From Candidatus Paralachnospira avium (GTDB lineage Bacteria; Bacillota; Clostridia; Lachnospirales; Lachnospiraceae): a stretch of DNA of 64,000 nt. A program made the translations under genes and the position numbers. This document shows, piece by piece, positions 51,817 to 58,737 of the stretch. The notes beneath the pieces were generated by a model. That model was not told where the DNA came from and did no database searches. It saw only the letters and a list, made by a program, of their open reading frames with translations. The DNA lies in contig CAJFUL010000030.1 in the NCBI GenBank assembly GCA_904420245.1, positions 18,306 through 82,305 on the forward strand, in the 5' to 3' direction. Numbering within the stretch: position 1 is the first letter of the stretch; every line of letters begins with the position of its first letter.

Positions 51817-52040
51817 CTGTATATCTCCTTATCTTTTTCTTTCTTCAATTCGTCCAGATATAGATCCAGTACAATTCCTTCCGGGATTGTAAATCCGCAT
51901 TGATCACATACGCTGTCACCAATAGTTTGATTATCCCGTTCGAACACTTCGATCCCTTTTTTTGCTCCGCATCCCGGGCAGTCGATTTCTTTGATCACCG
52001 CCATTTTCCGGATATCCTGGCAGTCTGCAAACGCAATCAT
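51813..52040 (-). CDS. Zinc-ribbon protein, 75 residues (island)
   Basis: Small protein with one zinc ribbon: C21-x2-C24 (DCPGCGAKK) and C45-x2-C48 (VCDQCGFTI), followed by an acidic/basic helix (LDLYLDELKKEKDKEIY). ATG 52040 has AGGTG five bases upstream and overlaps nothing; the gene's stop overlaps the ATPase start by 4 bp. It is likely a partner or adaptor of that ATPase. I do not recognise a named family. Confidence 0.75.
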   Translation of the reverse strand: MIAFADCQDIRKMAVIKEIDCPGCGAKKGIEVFERDNQTIGDSVCDQCGFTIPEGIVLDLYLDELKKEKDKEIYR

Positions 52041-52044
52041 TTTT

Positions 52045-52155
52045 TCACCTGCTTTCTGCGAAATTCGTTTTTACAGCTTTTTCAGGACAAGACATCGAAG
52101 GCTTTTTTAACCTGCCGGATTTCATCAGTAGCCGCCTTGCCGAATCCATATTCAT
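52045..52155 (-). other. Possible 36-residue ORF between the CooC paralogue and the zinc-ribbon gene
   Basis: ATG 52155 has GAGGAG seven bases upstream, and the TGA ends 4 bp before the next start. The product is basic and low in hydrophobic residues, with no recognised domain. In another frame (52085-52168) the same DNA continues the CooC reading frame past its TGA for 28 codons (see findings). Only one of these, or neither, may be expressed. Confidence 0.25.
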
Positions 52156-52168
52156 CAGTCTGCTCCTC

Positions 52169-52939
52169 TCATATGTCCAATTTTTCTATGATTCCTTTCA
52201 AAGCCTCCCTGACCGGTGAACTTTTGGGCAGCTGTACGGTAGGCCGTCCTTCACAGTCAAAGCGGTACACATCCTCATCCTGAGGAACAACTCCCAGCAA
52301 ATCCAGCTTCTGTTTTTCGATCTCTTCCAGGGTCCCTTCATCCAGCTTTCCTTCCGGCGCCCGGTTTACGATCAGACCGACCTTTTTCGGATGGAAATTC
52401 AGTTCCTTCATTAATCCTGCGATCCTTCCGGCTGCCTGTACGCCCCTTCTGGAACAATCGCTGACCAGAATGGCGATTTCCATGTTGGGCAGGATTCCTC
52501 TGCTGATATGCTCCATTCCCGCCTCATTATCCACGACAATATAAGGATAATGGCCCTGCAGCTTCTGTACCTGCGTCTGTACGATCCCGTTGACAAAACA
52601 ATAGCACCCCTGTCCCTGAGATCGGCCCATCACCATTAAATCGTAGTCGTCTTCTTCCGTAAGTGCATCGGCAAGCCGGCTTTCCAGATAAGCCGCTTTG
52701 GTAATACCGGCAGGTATCTTATATTTGGGATCGATACCGGCCCTTTCGATCTCCTCCCGGAGTTCCCCTAGCGTGACTCCCGCTTCTACTCCCAGCACCT
52801 CATTGAGATTGGCATTTGCATCCGCGTCCACAGCCAGTACCGGTTTTTTCCCGTTTTCGCAAAGATACTGGATCAGCAAACCGCACAATGTTGTTTTCCC
52901 CACTCCGCCTTTGCCTGATACTGCAATAATATGTCCCAT
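52169..52939 (-). CDS. CooC-type ATPase, island paralogue of the 30399-31178 protein
   Basis: A 256-residue MinD/CooC-class ATPase. Walker A GKGGVGKTT (9-17), CxC at C112/C114 (GQGCYCFVNG) and IVVDNEAGMEHISRG match the Wood-Ljungdahl operon protein at 30399-31178 nearly word for word. Long identical stretches (LCGLLIQYLCE, AVDADAN-NLNEVLGV, LTEEDDYDL) make a duplication or homologous import likely. The start at 52939 (MGHIIAVSG) follows AGGAGG by 5-6 bases. It is the first gene of the island's minus-strand set and is controlled by the promoter at 52999-53026. Confidence 0.9.
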   Translation of the reverse strand: MGHIIAVSGKGGVGKTTLCGLLIQYLCENGKKPVLAVDADANANLNEVLGVEAGVTLGELREEIERAGIDPKYKIPAGITKAAYLESRLADALTEEDDYDLMVMGRSQGQGCYCFVNGIVQTQVQKLQGHYPYIVVDNEAGMEHISRGILPNMEIAILVSDCSRRGVQAAGRIAGLMKELNFHPKKVGLIVNRAPEGKLDEGTLEEIEKQKLDLLGVVPQDEDVYRFDCEGRPTVQLPKSSPVREALKGIIEKLDI

Positions 52940-52961
52940 CATAACCTCCTGTACATTTTGT

Positions 52962-52975
52962 ATGTTTATAAACAT
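52962..52975. promoter_or_regulatory. Perfect 14-bp palindrome in the CooC-paralogue leader
   Basis: ATGTTTATAAACAT lies between the promoter and the start at 52939. It is a possible second regulator site; not otherwise explained. Confidence 0.35.
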
Positions 52976-52988
52976 GTGTTGATTATTT

Positions 52989-53018
52989 CTGTACAACTAT
53001 TATAATAAAACTATACAG
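52989..53018. promoter_or_regulatory. Candidate TetR operator over the island promoter
   Basis: A 30-bp near-palindrome: arms CTGTACAACTATTAT and ATAATAAAACTATACAG match with a few mismatches. It covers the -10 (52999-53004) of the minus-strand promoter and lies 78 bp upstream of the divergent TetR gene, the normal place for an autoregulated TetR operator. Confidence 0.5.
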
Positions 53019-53026
53019 AGTTTCAA
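52999..53026 (-). promoter_or_regulatory. Promoter of the island CooC-like operon
   Basis: Minus strand: TTGAAA (53021-53026), 16 bp, TATAAT (52999-53004). Confidence 0.6.
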
Positions 53027-53095
53027 TCATCAGATCCGTAAATCTGTATGGTTCCTGAACGCATTTGTATAATTGTATAGAAAGAGGTGTCTGTT

Positions 53096-53692
53096 TTGAG
53101 TTCCAGAAGAAAAGACCAGCCCACGGACCGACGTGCCAGATATTCACAAAATAGCATCCGTGATTCACTGCTGTCCTTGATGCAGCACAAACCGTTCCGT
53201 AAGATCACGGTCACGGAAATCTGTAAATTGTCAGATATCAACAGGGGGACCTTCTATCTTCACTATTTTGACATGGACGATGTACTGGATGATGTCATAG
53301 AAAAGACAATCCAGGGCACAACGCAGGTCCTTGACCATGTGATGTGCCCCGGAAAAAACAGATGTACCTATCCTTTCTGCCGGAAGGTACAGGAAAGCCA
53401 GAAATTCCGTATCCTGTTTTCTGATGAAACCGCTTCTGCCCGGCTTCTGGACAAGCTTTGTGAACTTTCAAAGGAAGACTTTATTACAAGGCTGATGAAG
53501 AACAGCCTTCTCTCTTATGAACAGGCCGAAGCAGTTCTCTACTTCCAGATGAACGGCTGTTTGGCTATCAATAAACGGATGATCGAAAATAACTGCCAGG
53601 ACTGGCAAAGCATTCAGGATTCCATCGACCGGTTTATCAAAGCGGGAATTGGCAGTTTCCTGATCCACGACCAGCGCGAAGAGCTCCTGTAA
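53096..53692 (+). CDS. TetR-family regulator with a Cys motif (island)
   Basis: A 198-residue TetR-type repressor. The N-terminal HTH reads SIRDSLLSLMQHKPFRKITV, EICKLSDINRGTFYLHYFDM. Between the HTH and the ligand domain is C84-x5-C90-x4-C95 (CPGKNRCTYPFC), which suggests metal or redox sensing. The start is TTG 53096 with AGAGGTG six bases upstream; a GTG at 53087 overlaps the ribosome site and is less likely. It diverges from the CooC-like operon, so it probably controls it. Confidence 0.85.
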   Translation: MSSRRKDQPTDRRARYSQNSIRDSLLSLMQHKPFRKITVTEICKLSDINRGTFYLHYFDMDDVLDDVIEKTIQGTTQVLDHVMCPGKNRCTYPFCRKVQESQKFRILFSDETASARLLDKLCELSKEDFITRLMKNSLLSYEQAEAVLYFQMNGCLAINKRMIENNCQDWQSIQDSIDRFIKAGIGSFLIHDQREELL

Positions 53693-53708
53693 GACCGGAT
53701 TTTGAGCC

Positions 53709-54314
53709 TCAAAATACCCCTGCAAGCGATTCCATGACCACCTGTCCATCTGTCACCGCATCTTCTATGGTCAGATAATGATCTGCGCTTTTATCTGCCA
53801 AAAGTTTTCCGGATGCCGGAAATTCTTCATCCGCAAACCATAGCTTTAACAGCATAGGGTAATAAGGCAGGAAGTCGAAAAGTACGGTAAAATCCGCATT
53901 ACTTTCCATAATCCTGCCTCCCATCGCCTTGCATTTCTTTAAAAGTTCTTCCGCAGACATCTGTCCAAACCGCTGACGGATCACACGCTCGCATCGTAAG
54001 TCAAAATCTCCGCCCCGGACCAGTCCATCCCGGAATTCCCGCATGGACATCCATTCACCAGTCAAAGGAGCACCATCCGCCAGCTTCATGTAATGCAGGA
54101 TAATTAACTGCTGCCATTCATTGACATACGGCGTTATTTCATAATCCGGATAGTGAATATGGACTTCCGTACCCAGACTGGACAGATAAAACGCACTGTT
54201 TTCCTCCTCATAAGGGATTCCCGTTTTTTCTGCGATTTCCAGAGGATCTCTTCCCCAAAGCCATTCCTTTGCCGTTTTCATCATTTCCGTAAATGCGCGG
54301 TTTTCCTTGATCAT
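53709..54314 (-). CDS. DUF3786 protein, island paralogue
   Basis: A 201-residue member of the same family as the Wood-Ljungdahl protein at 19479-20144. Shared features are HYPDYE, LHYMKLADGAPLTGEW, and the C-terminal LKLWFADEEFPASGKLLADK with the following ED-x4-G. It ends 16 bp from the convergent TetR stop. No DUF3786 function is established. Presence beside CooC-type genes repeats the linkage seen in the main operon. Confidence 0.82.
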   Translation of the reverse strand: MIKENRAFTEMMKTAKEWLWGRDPLEIAEKTGIPYEEENSAFYLSSLGTEVHIHYPDYEITPYVNEWQQLIILHYMKLADGAPLTGEWMSMREFRDGLVRGGDFDLRCERVIRQRFGQMSAEELLKKCKAMGGRIMESNADFTVLFDFLPYYPMLLKLWFADEEFPASGKLLADKSADHYLTIEDAVTDGQVVMESLAGVF

Positions 54315-54476
54315 TTTTCCCTTCTCCTTCCATCTTTGTGTGGACGTCCTCCGCATCGGCGCATCCTTCTTACGCTAAGCTCCAGATGTTTCACTGAAGG
54401 AAATATGAAATGAAAACAATACGATCGCTTTATCCTGAAACCGTGATTGTCCGTGTCGCTGATACAACCGCAGAAA

Positions 54477-54504
54477 GGGCGCTGAAAAAACATTTTCAGC
54501 GCCC
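54477..54504 (-). terminator. Terminator after the secreted protein gene
   Basis: GGGCGCTGAAAA-AACA-TTTTCAGCGCCC is a perfect 12-pair stem. On the minus strand it is followed by TTTCTGC. It lies 68 bp after the stop at 54572. The remaining 54315-54571 gap shows nothing else. Confidence 0.65.
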
Positions 54505-54571
54505 TCCTATACCTTTCTTCCATTTTATCTCTGCCATCTGGAAGCTTGCTTGCACTGGATTACATAATTCG

Positions 54572-55756
54572 TCATTGTTGATTATTCGTGACAGTTCCCC
54601 GGCGCATACTACTGGGCACCAGTACGTCGTTGATCCCGTCAATGGCGCCCGGATTTCGATCCAACCATTCCTGTGCTCTAGTACTTGTCTGACTCTTATT
54701 TACGATTCCTCTTGTGGTTGTCATGGAGCCTTCTGTGGTAAAATCAATATACGCATCCATAGCGGGATCGATCTGCTCATTCACAACTGGCACGTTTCCA
54801 AACGCTTTATTCAATAGAGCACGTGCTCCTTCCCCATAGAAATTGACAACCTTTCCAATAAAGTCAATGACCGCATCGCTGTATTCCGGCGATCCCGGCG
54901 ACGTTTTGCTCACGTTGGCCAGGGCCACGGCAACTTCTGTAGCTGCGGCAGTGACATCTATCTCCTCGTCGGAAACGCCGAATTTATTGGCAACCTTTTT
55001 GAACTCGTCGCTTTTGGGATTGCTCAGCTTATCCACATAGGCGTCCACAGATTGATTATAAATATCCGAAGTGCCGTTCGACTGCCCGGGGGAATTCTGC
55101 CAAGCGGAATCCAATGCGCCGTTTGCGGCGGACAACGCTTCCGCAGTAGCGTTTGGGTTTGCACATACGCTTTTGGCGTTTTGATACGCCTGCTGCAACG
55201 AATCCCACTGGCTTTGAGACCAATTTTCCGGTTTCCCGCCCATTTGTTCCATCCATTTATCATAACCGAGAAGTTTTCCCTCAAGGTTGATTTTCTCCAT
55301 TCGCTGAATGATTTCCGGATCTTCTTCCCTCAGCTCCATTACCTCGTCATCTAAAACCGGCGGTTCCTCTGTAGGTTCCGATTCTTGAGTCGGTTCCGGT
55401 TCCTCTGGTGTAGGTTCCGGCGCTGGCTCCTCTGGTGTGGGTTCTAGCGCCGGTTCCTCCGGTAGGGGTTCTTCCGGCACTTCCTCTGCTGGAGGTTCTG
55501 GTGCTGGCTCCTCTGGTAGGGGTTCGTAAGCAATAGTTTCTAAGTATCTATCACCACACTTGGTACAAGTAAGCTGTACATATCCAAATACTGTAGGAGT
55601 AGGCTCCACACGATCTGTTACCACATAATCATGCTCGCATTCCTCTGGTGGGGGTTCTGGCGCTGGTTCCTCAACAGCTTCTTCAGCAAAAGCTGTAACC
55701 GTTACGGACAGCAGTACCATCACCGCCAAAAATATAGAAAACAATTTTTTCTTCAT
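54572..55756 (-). CDS. Secreted Pro/Glu-repeat protein (island)
   Basis: A 394-residue protein with a signal peptide (MKKKLFSIFLAVMVLLSVTV, cleavage after AFA). Next is a Cys/His module (CEHDYVV...TCTKCGDRY) of the kind found in many Lachnospiraceae secreted proteins, then a Pro/Glu-rich stalk with irregular PEEPAPEPTPEEP repeats (about 75-135). The C-terminal 250 residues are helical and uncharacterised (WSQSQWDSLQQAYQNAKSVC, NALDSAW-like ALDSAWQNSPGQ). No sortase signal or membrane anchor is seen at the end. Its start overlaps the lipoprotein stop by 4 bp. Confidence 0.75.
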   Translation of the reverse strand: MKKKLFSIFLAVMVLLSVTVTAFAEEAVEEPAPEPPPEECEHDYVVTDRVEPTPTVFGYVQLTCTKCGDRYLETIAYEPLPEEPAPEPPAEEVPEEPLPEEPALEPTPEEPAPEPTPEEPEPTQESEPTEEPPVLDDEVMELREEDPEIIQRMEKINLEGKLLGYDKWMEQMGGKPENWSQSQWDSLQQAYQNAKSVCANPNATAEALSAANGALDSAWQNSPGQSNGTSDIYNQSVDAYVDKLSNPKSDEFKKVANKFGVSDEEIDVTAAATEVAVALANVSKTSPGSPEYSDAVIDFIGKVVNFYGEGARALLNKAFGNVPVVNEQIDPAMDAYIDFTTEGSMTTTRGIVNKSQTSTRAQEWLDRNPGAIDGINDVLVPSSMRRGTVTNNQQ

Positions 55757-56367
55757 TCTCCATCAACCTCCTCTTCCAGTTCCATAAGGAGCGAATTTAA
55801 GGTGGATGCGGTTCCCCACAGAAATTCAACATCCGTTTCCACGACAGTATCATTCGGACGCCATCCGCAGAAATTATATGCCATGCCGTCCAGTATGGTA
55901 TAGAACATGATCCAACTTCCTGTATCCTCATAAGAATAACCGAGCATATAGTAGGGAATCTCCCCAGCAATAATGAGCTCCCCTGTCGCAGGGGCATATC
56001 CATATTCATCAGGCTCCATCAATTCGCTTAGGTAGGCGTCTGCATCCTCCTTTTCAAAATCCGATAGGGAGAACCTTCCTTCCTGGGGAATAGCGCTCAC
56101 CAGCACAAATAAATCTCCAACTTGAAAAGTGCAATACTCTACATCGCCCTCTACCATATTGGAAGGGATCACTCCAGCAGGCACCATAAATTCCGCATTG
56201 CCAATAATCCATGGATAAAATAATTCTTCCTCCTCGGGAAGATCTGCTGCCTCCGACGTTTCTGCTTTTGAGATCTCGGTTTCCTGCGTTTCTGTTTTTT
56301 TCTCCCCACATCCAACAAAAGACAAACACAGGACGATCGCCAACACTATGCTTATATATTTTTTCAT
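55753..56367 (-). CDS. Lipoprotein of unknown function (island)
   Basis: A 204-residue lipoprotein with signal MKKYISIVLAIVLCLSFVGC (lipobox LSFVGC, Cys20), an acidic linker (about 21-50), then a compact domain rich in aromatic residues (FYPWIIGNAEFMVPAGVIPS, YMLGYSYEDTGSWIMFYTIL). I recognise no family. It is translationally coupled to the secreted Pro/Glu protein (ATGA overlap), so the two probably act together at the cell surface. Confidence 0.72.
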   Translation of the reverse strand: MKKYISIVLAIVLCLSFVGCGEKKTETQETEISKAETSEAADLPEEEELFYPWIIGNAEFMVPAGVIPSNMVEGDVEYCTFQVGDLFVLVSAIPQEGRFSLSDFEKEDADAYLSELMEPDEYGYAPATGELIIAGEIPYYMLGYSYEDTGSWIMFYTILDGMAYNFCGWRPNDTVVETDVEFLWGTASTLNSLLMELEEEVDGE

Positions 56368-56407
56368 ACGCTCTCTTCACACCCTCTTTTCTATCTGTTA
56401 CCCTCAC

Positions 56408-56622
56408 ATGAAAAAACACGGCTCCAGATGCTTGCGCTATGCCCTTTAAAGCGCCACCGAATATGTCTGTCACTGGGATCCGGCCTTTGCCTATTGCCTT
56501 GCCAAAAACGGGCTTAGGGTCAGCACTACAATGTTGCTCTTTCCCATGCTGCCAAGAAGTGGGTTCGGCTGATGTTTGCCATGGAGACATCCAAGCAGCC
56601 CTATTGTAGTTTGACAGCGTAA
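56408..56622 (+). pseudogene. IS110-family transposase, C-terminal remnant with two frameshifts
   Basis: Three consecutive pieces in different frames rebuild the end of an IS110 (transposase_20) protein: KHGSRCLRYAL, then ATEYVCHWDPAFAYCLAKN from 56453, then HYNVALSHAAKKWVRLMFA from about 56518 to the TAA at 56620-56622. The frames break near 56447 and 56515. Everything upstream of 56408 is missing. It points to past transposition in the island. Confidence 0.72.
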
Positions 56623-57224
56623 CTTTTCCTTGTTAGCCTGCGCCGGGGTTCTTTCAGACCTCAGCTTTGCTATACCCTTTTTGAACCATCTTTTTTTGCC
56701 GCCACTATCCTTTTGGGGGATTGATTTTTAATAATTAATCTTTCTTAATTTAGCTTACTCATATTATACGCAATTGCAAATCCAACGTCAATACATTGAA
56801 TATGTAATGTTTGACATTTTAACAAATGATATTCTCTAATCCTCCAAATAAGAAAAACCTATCACCCAGCCCGGCAGGATCCTTCTCCGCCGCAGTGCGA
56901 TCCCACGGAGTGCTTTGCTCTATGGAAACAAAGTTTCCTATAGAGCAAGGAAAACGCCTTACCGGGCCTCCTGGGGCCGTTCTATGGCCTGTCCTTAAAC
57001 GCCTCGGCCAGCAAGAATAACTTTCACCATAATATGCCCATCTTCAAACTGCACCTTTGATGGCTGAAACCAAATCAACTCTGGCAATCAAAGAAACGAA
57101 AGCCGAACCGCCGGAGGCGCGTATTTCCAAGCGATACAGCCCTTTTTAAAAGCGCTTAATCCGGCGGCATTTGAAGCCGCCAAAAATGGACCATGCCAAT
57201 ACGGAACTGGGGTCAGGTGTATGG
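56623..57224. other. Gene-poor decayed region of the island
   Basis: No intact gene. It holds a 14-pair hairpin at 56915-56948 (TTGCTCTATGGAAAC pairing with GTTTCCTATAGAGCAA), a second at 57163-57182 (GGCGGC-ATTTGAA-GCCGCC), an AT-rich stretch 56720-56830, and a coding-like fragment on the minus strand near 57009-57098 (reads FQPSKVQFEDGHIMVKVILA then a stop). Probably eroded mobile DNA. Confidence 0.5.
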
Positions 57225-57474
57225 AGAACCGAGCATGTTCCGTATGTGCCGTTATATATAAAATAAGGGCTGAAAGCGCTCGGATCAGCCTTCAGCCCAA
57301 CGATTATCATGAAAGATCTGTATTGACAGAGATGTTTCACAGACTCTCGGATTTCTGGGATTGTCTCTTCCCTGCATGCCAGGGGTTAAAAATCGGGATT
57401 GACCGACAGCCCCCTGTCTTTTTCTATTGTCCGTTTTACTGGACTTATGCAAACCGGGTCCGCCGTATTTTTTT
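57225..57474 (-). repeat. Inverted repeat B of the accessory island
   Basis: Reverse-complement partner of 50766-50999, with a handful of substitutions and an 11-12-bp insertion. Its outer edge is about 22 bp from the ilvA stop at 57496, mirroring copy A and purC. The hairpin with GGGCTGAA/TTCAGCCC (57268-57298) is preserved and would terminate ilvA transcription on the minus strand. Confidence 0.85.
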
Positions 57475-57495
57475 ATTGCAAGATCCTGAAGCCGC

Positions 57496-58722
57496 CTACA
57501 TCCCGTCGTAGGTGCCCTTGTTGCGCACCAGCTTGGGCCTGTAGCCATGCTCTGCCAGAGCGTTCACGATCTGATTCTTATGTTCGGTGCCGAAGGCCTC
57601 CATGGTGATCCGCAGCTCCACCGCGTCGTTCCGGTTGATGCTGACAAACTGGTTGTGCTCCAGCTTGATCACATTGCCCTGGAGATCCGCGATGATGGTG
57701 GAGACATTGACCAGAGCGCCGGGCTTATCCGGCAGCAGCACCGATACGGTAAAGATCCTGTCTCTCTGGATCAGGCCGTGCTGGACCACGGAAGCCATGG
57801 TGATCACGTCCATGTTCCCGCCGCTGATGATGGAAACCACCTTTTTATTCTTGACATTGAGGTGCTTTAAAGCGGCTACTGTCAGAAGACCGGAATTTTC
57901 CGCCACCATCTTATGATTCTCCACCAGATCCAGAAACGCCACGATCAGCTCCGTATCTTCGATGGTGATGATGTCGTCCACATTCTTCTGGATATAGGGG
58001 AACAAAAGATCCCCGGGCGTCTTGACCGCCGTGCCGTCGGCAATGGTATTGACCTTGGGCAGAGTCGTCACCTTCCCATTCTTTAAGGACTCTTCCATGC
58101 AGTTGGCTCCCGCCGGCTCCACGCCGATGACCTTGATATTGGGATTCAAAAGCTTGGCCAGGGTGGAAACCCCGGTGCAGAGGCCGCCGCCTCCGATGGG
58201 ACACAGGATATAATCCACTGTGGGAAGCTCCTTTACGATCTCCATGGCGATGGTCCCCTGTCCGGTGGCCACAGTCAGATCGTTGAAGGGATGGATCATC
58301 GTGTATCCCTTCTCCTCCGCCAACTTATAGGCATAGTCGCAGGCCTCGTCATAGACGTCCCCGTGGAGCACCACTTCCGCTCCGTAGCTCTTGGTCCTGT
58401 TGACCTTCATGAGAGGGGTGGTGGTGGGCATGACCACAACGGCCTTGGTCCCGAATTTCTGAGCCGCGTAAGCCACTCCCTGGGCATGGTTCCCGGCGGA
58501 TGCGGTGATCAGGCCCTTGGCCCTCTCCTCATCGCTCAGGGTGCTTATCTTATAATACGCCCCGCGGACCTTGTAAGCTCCGGTGTACTGCATATTCTCC
58601 GGCTTCAGATAGACCTTGTTCCCGGTCTGGCCGCTGAAATACTCGCTGTACACCAGCTTCGTCTCCAGGGTGACCCGGCTGACCACCTCGGTGGCTTCCT
58701 CAAATTTCTCCAATGTCAGCAT
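57496..58722 (-). CDS. ilvA: Threonine ammonia-lyase
   Basis: PLP enzyme deaminating threonine to 2-oxobutanoate. The 408 residues have the PLP Lys in NMQYTGAYKVRGAYYK, SAGNHAQGVAYAA, the Gly-rich phosphate loop CPIGGGGLCTG, and a C-terminal ACT-like regulatory domain (FTVSVLLPDKPGALVNVSTI). The single short ACT domain marks the catabolic/TdcB-like or CTD-short form, and no ilv operon is nearby. It is convergent to purC across the island. Confidence 0.93.
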   Translation of the reverse strand: MLTLEKFEEATEVVSRVTLETKLVYSEYFSGQTGNKVYLKPENMQYTGAYKVRGAYYKISTLSDEERAKGLITASAGNHAQGVAYAAQKFGTKAVVVMPTTTPLMKVNRTKSYGAEVVLHGDVYDEACDYAYKLAEEKGYTMIHPFNDLTVATGQGTIAMEIVKELPTVDYILCPIGGGGLCTGVSTLAKLLNPNIKVIGVEPAGANCMEESLKNGKVTTLPKVNTIADGTAVKTPGDLLFPYIQKNVDDIITIEDTELIVAFLDLVENHKMVAENSGLLTVAALKHLNVKNKKVVSIISGGNMDVITMASVVQHGLIQRDRIFTVSVLLPDKPGALVNVSTIIADLQGNVIKLEHNQFVSINRNDAVELRITMEAFGTEHKNQIVNALAEHGYRPKLVRNKGTYDGM

Positions 58723-58737
58723 TTTTTCTCCTCGTTT

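Noticed and set aside
52169..52171. TGA of the island CooC paralogue as a selenocysteine codon
   Set aside because: No Sec-insertion hairpin is evident directly after it, and CooC homologues have no Sec or Cys near the end. The paralogue at 30399-31178 ends at an equivalent position.
54410..54817. 135-codon plus-strand frame over the 3' end of the secreted protein gene
   Set aside because: It runs through the terminator hairpin and antisense to a gene with a signal peptide and overlap coupling. No ribosome site of its own and no recognisable domain.
55385..55530. Tandem-like repeat that could be taken for a CRISPR or satellite array
   Set aside because: The units are irregular, encode Pro-Glu repeats in frame inside the secreted protein gene, and have no uniform spacers.
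57285..57548. 87-codon minus-strand frame across repeat B and the ilvA 3' end
   Set aside because: It begins inside ilvA in another frame and spans the repeat, where copy A has a frame-breaking 11-12-bp gap.
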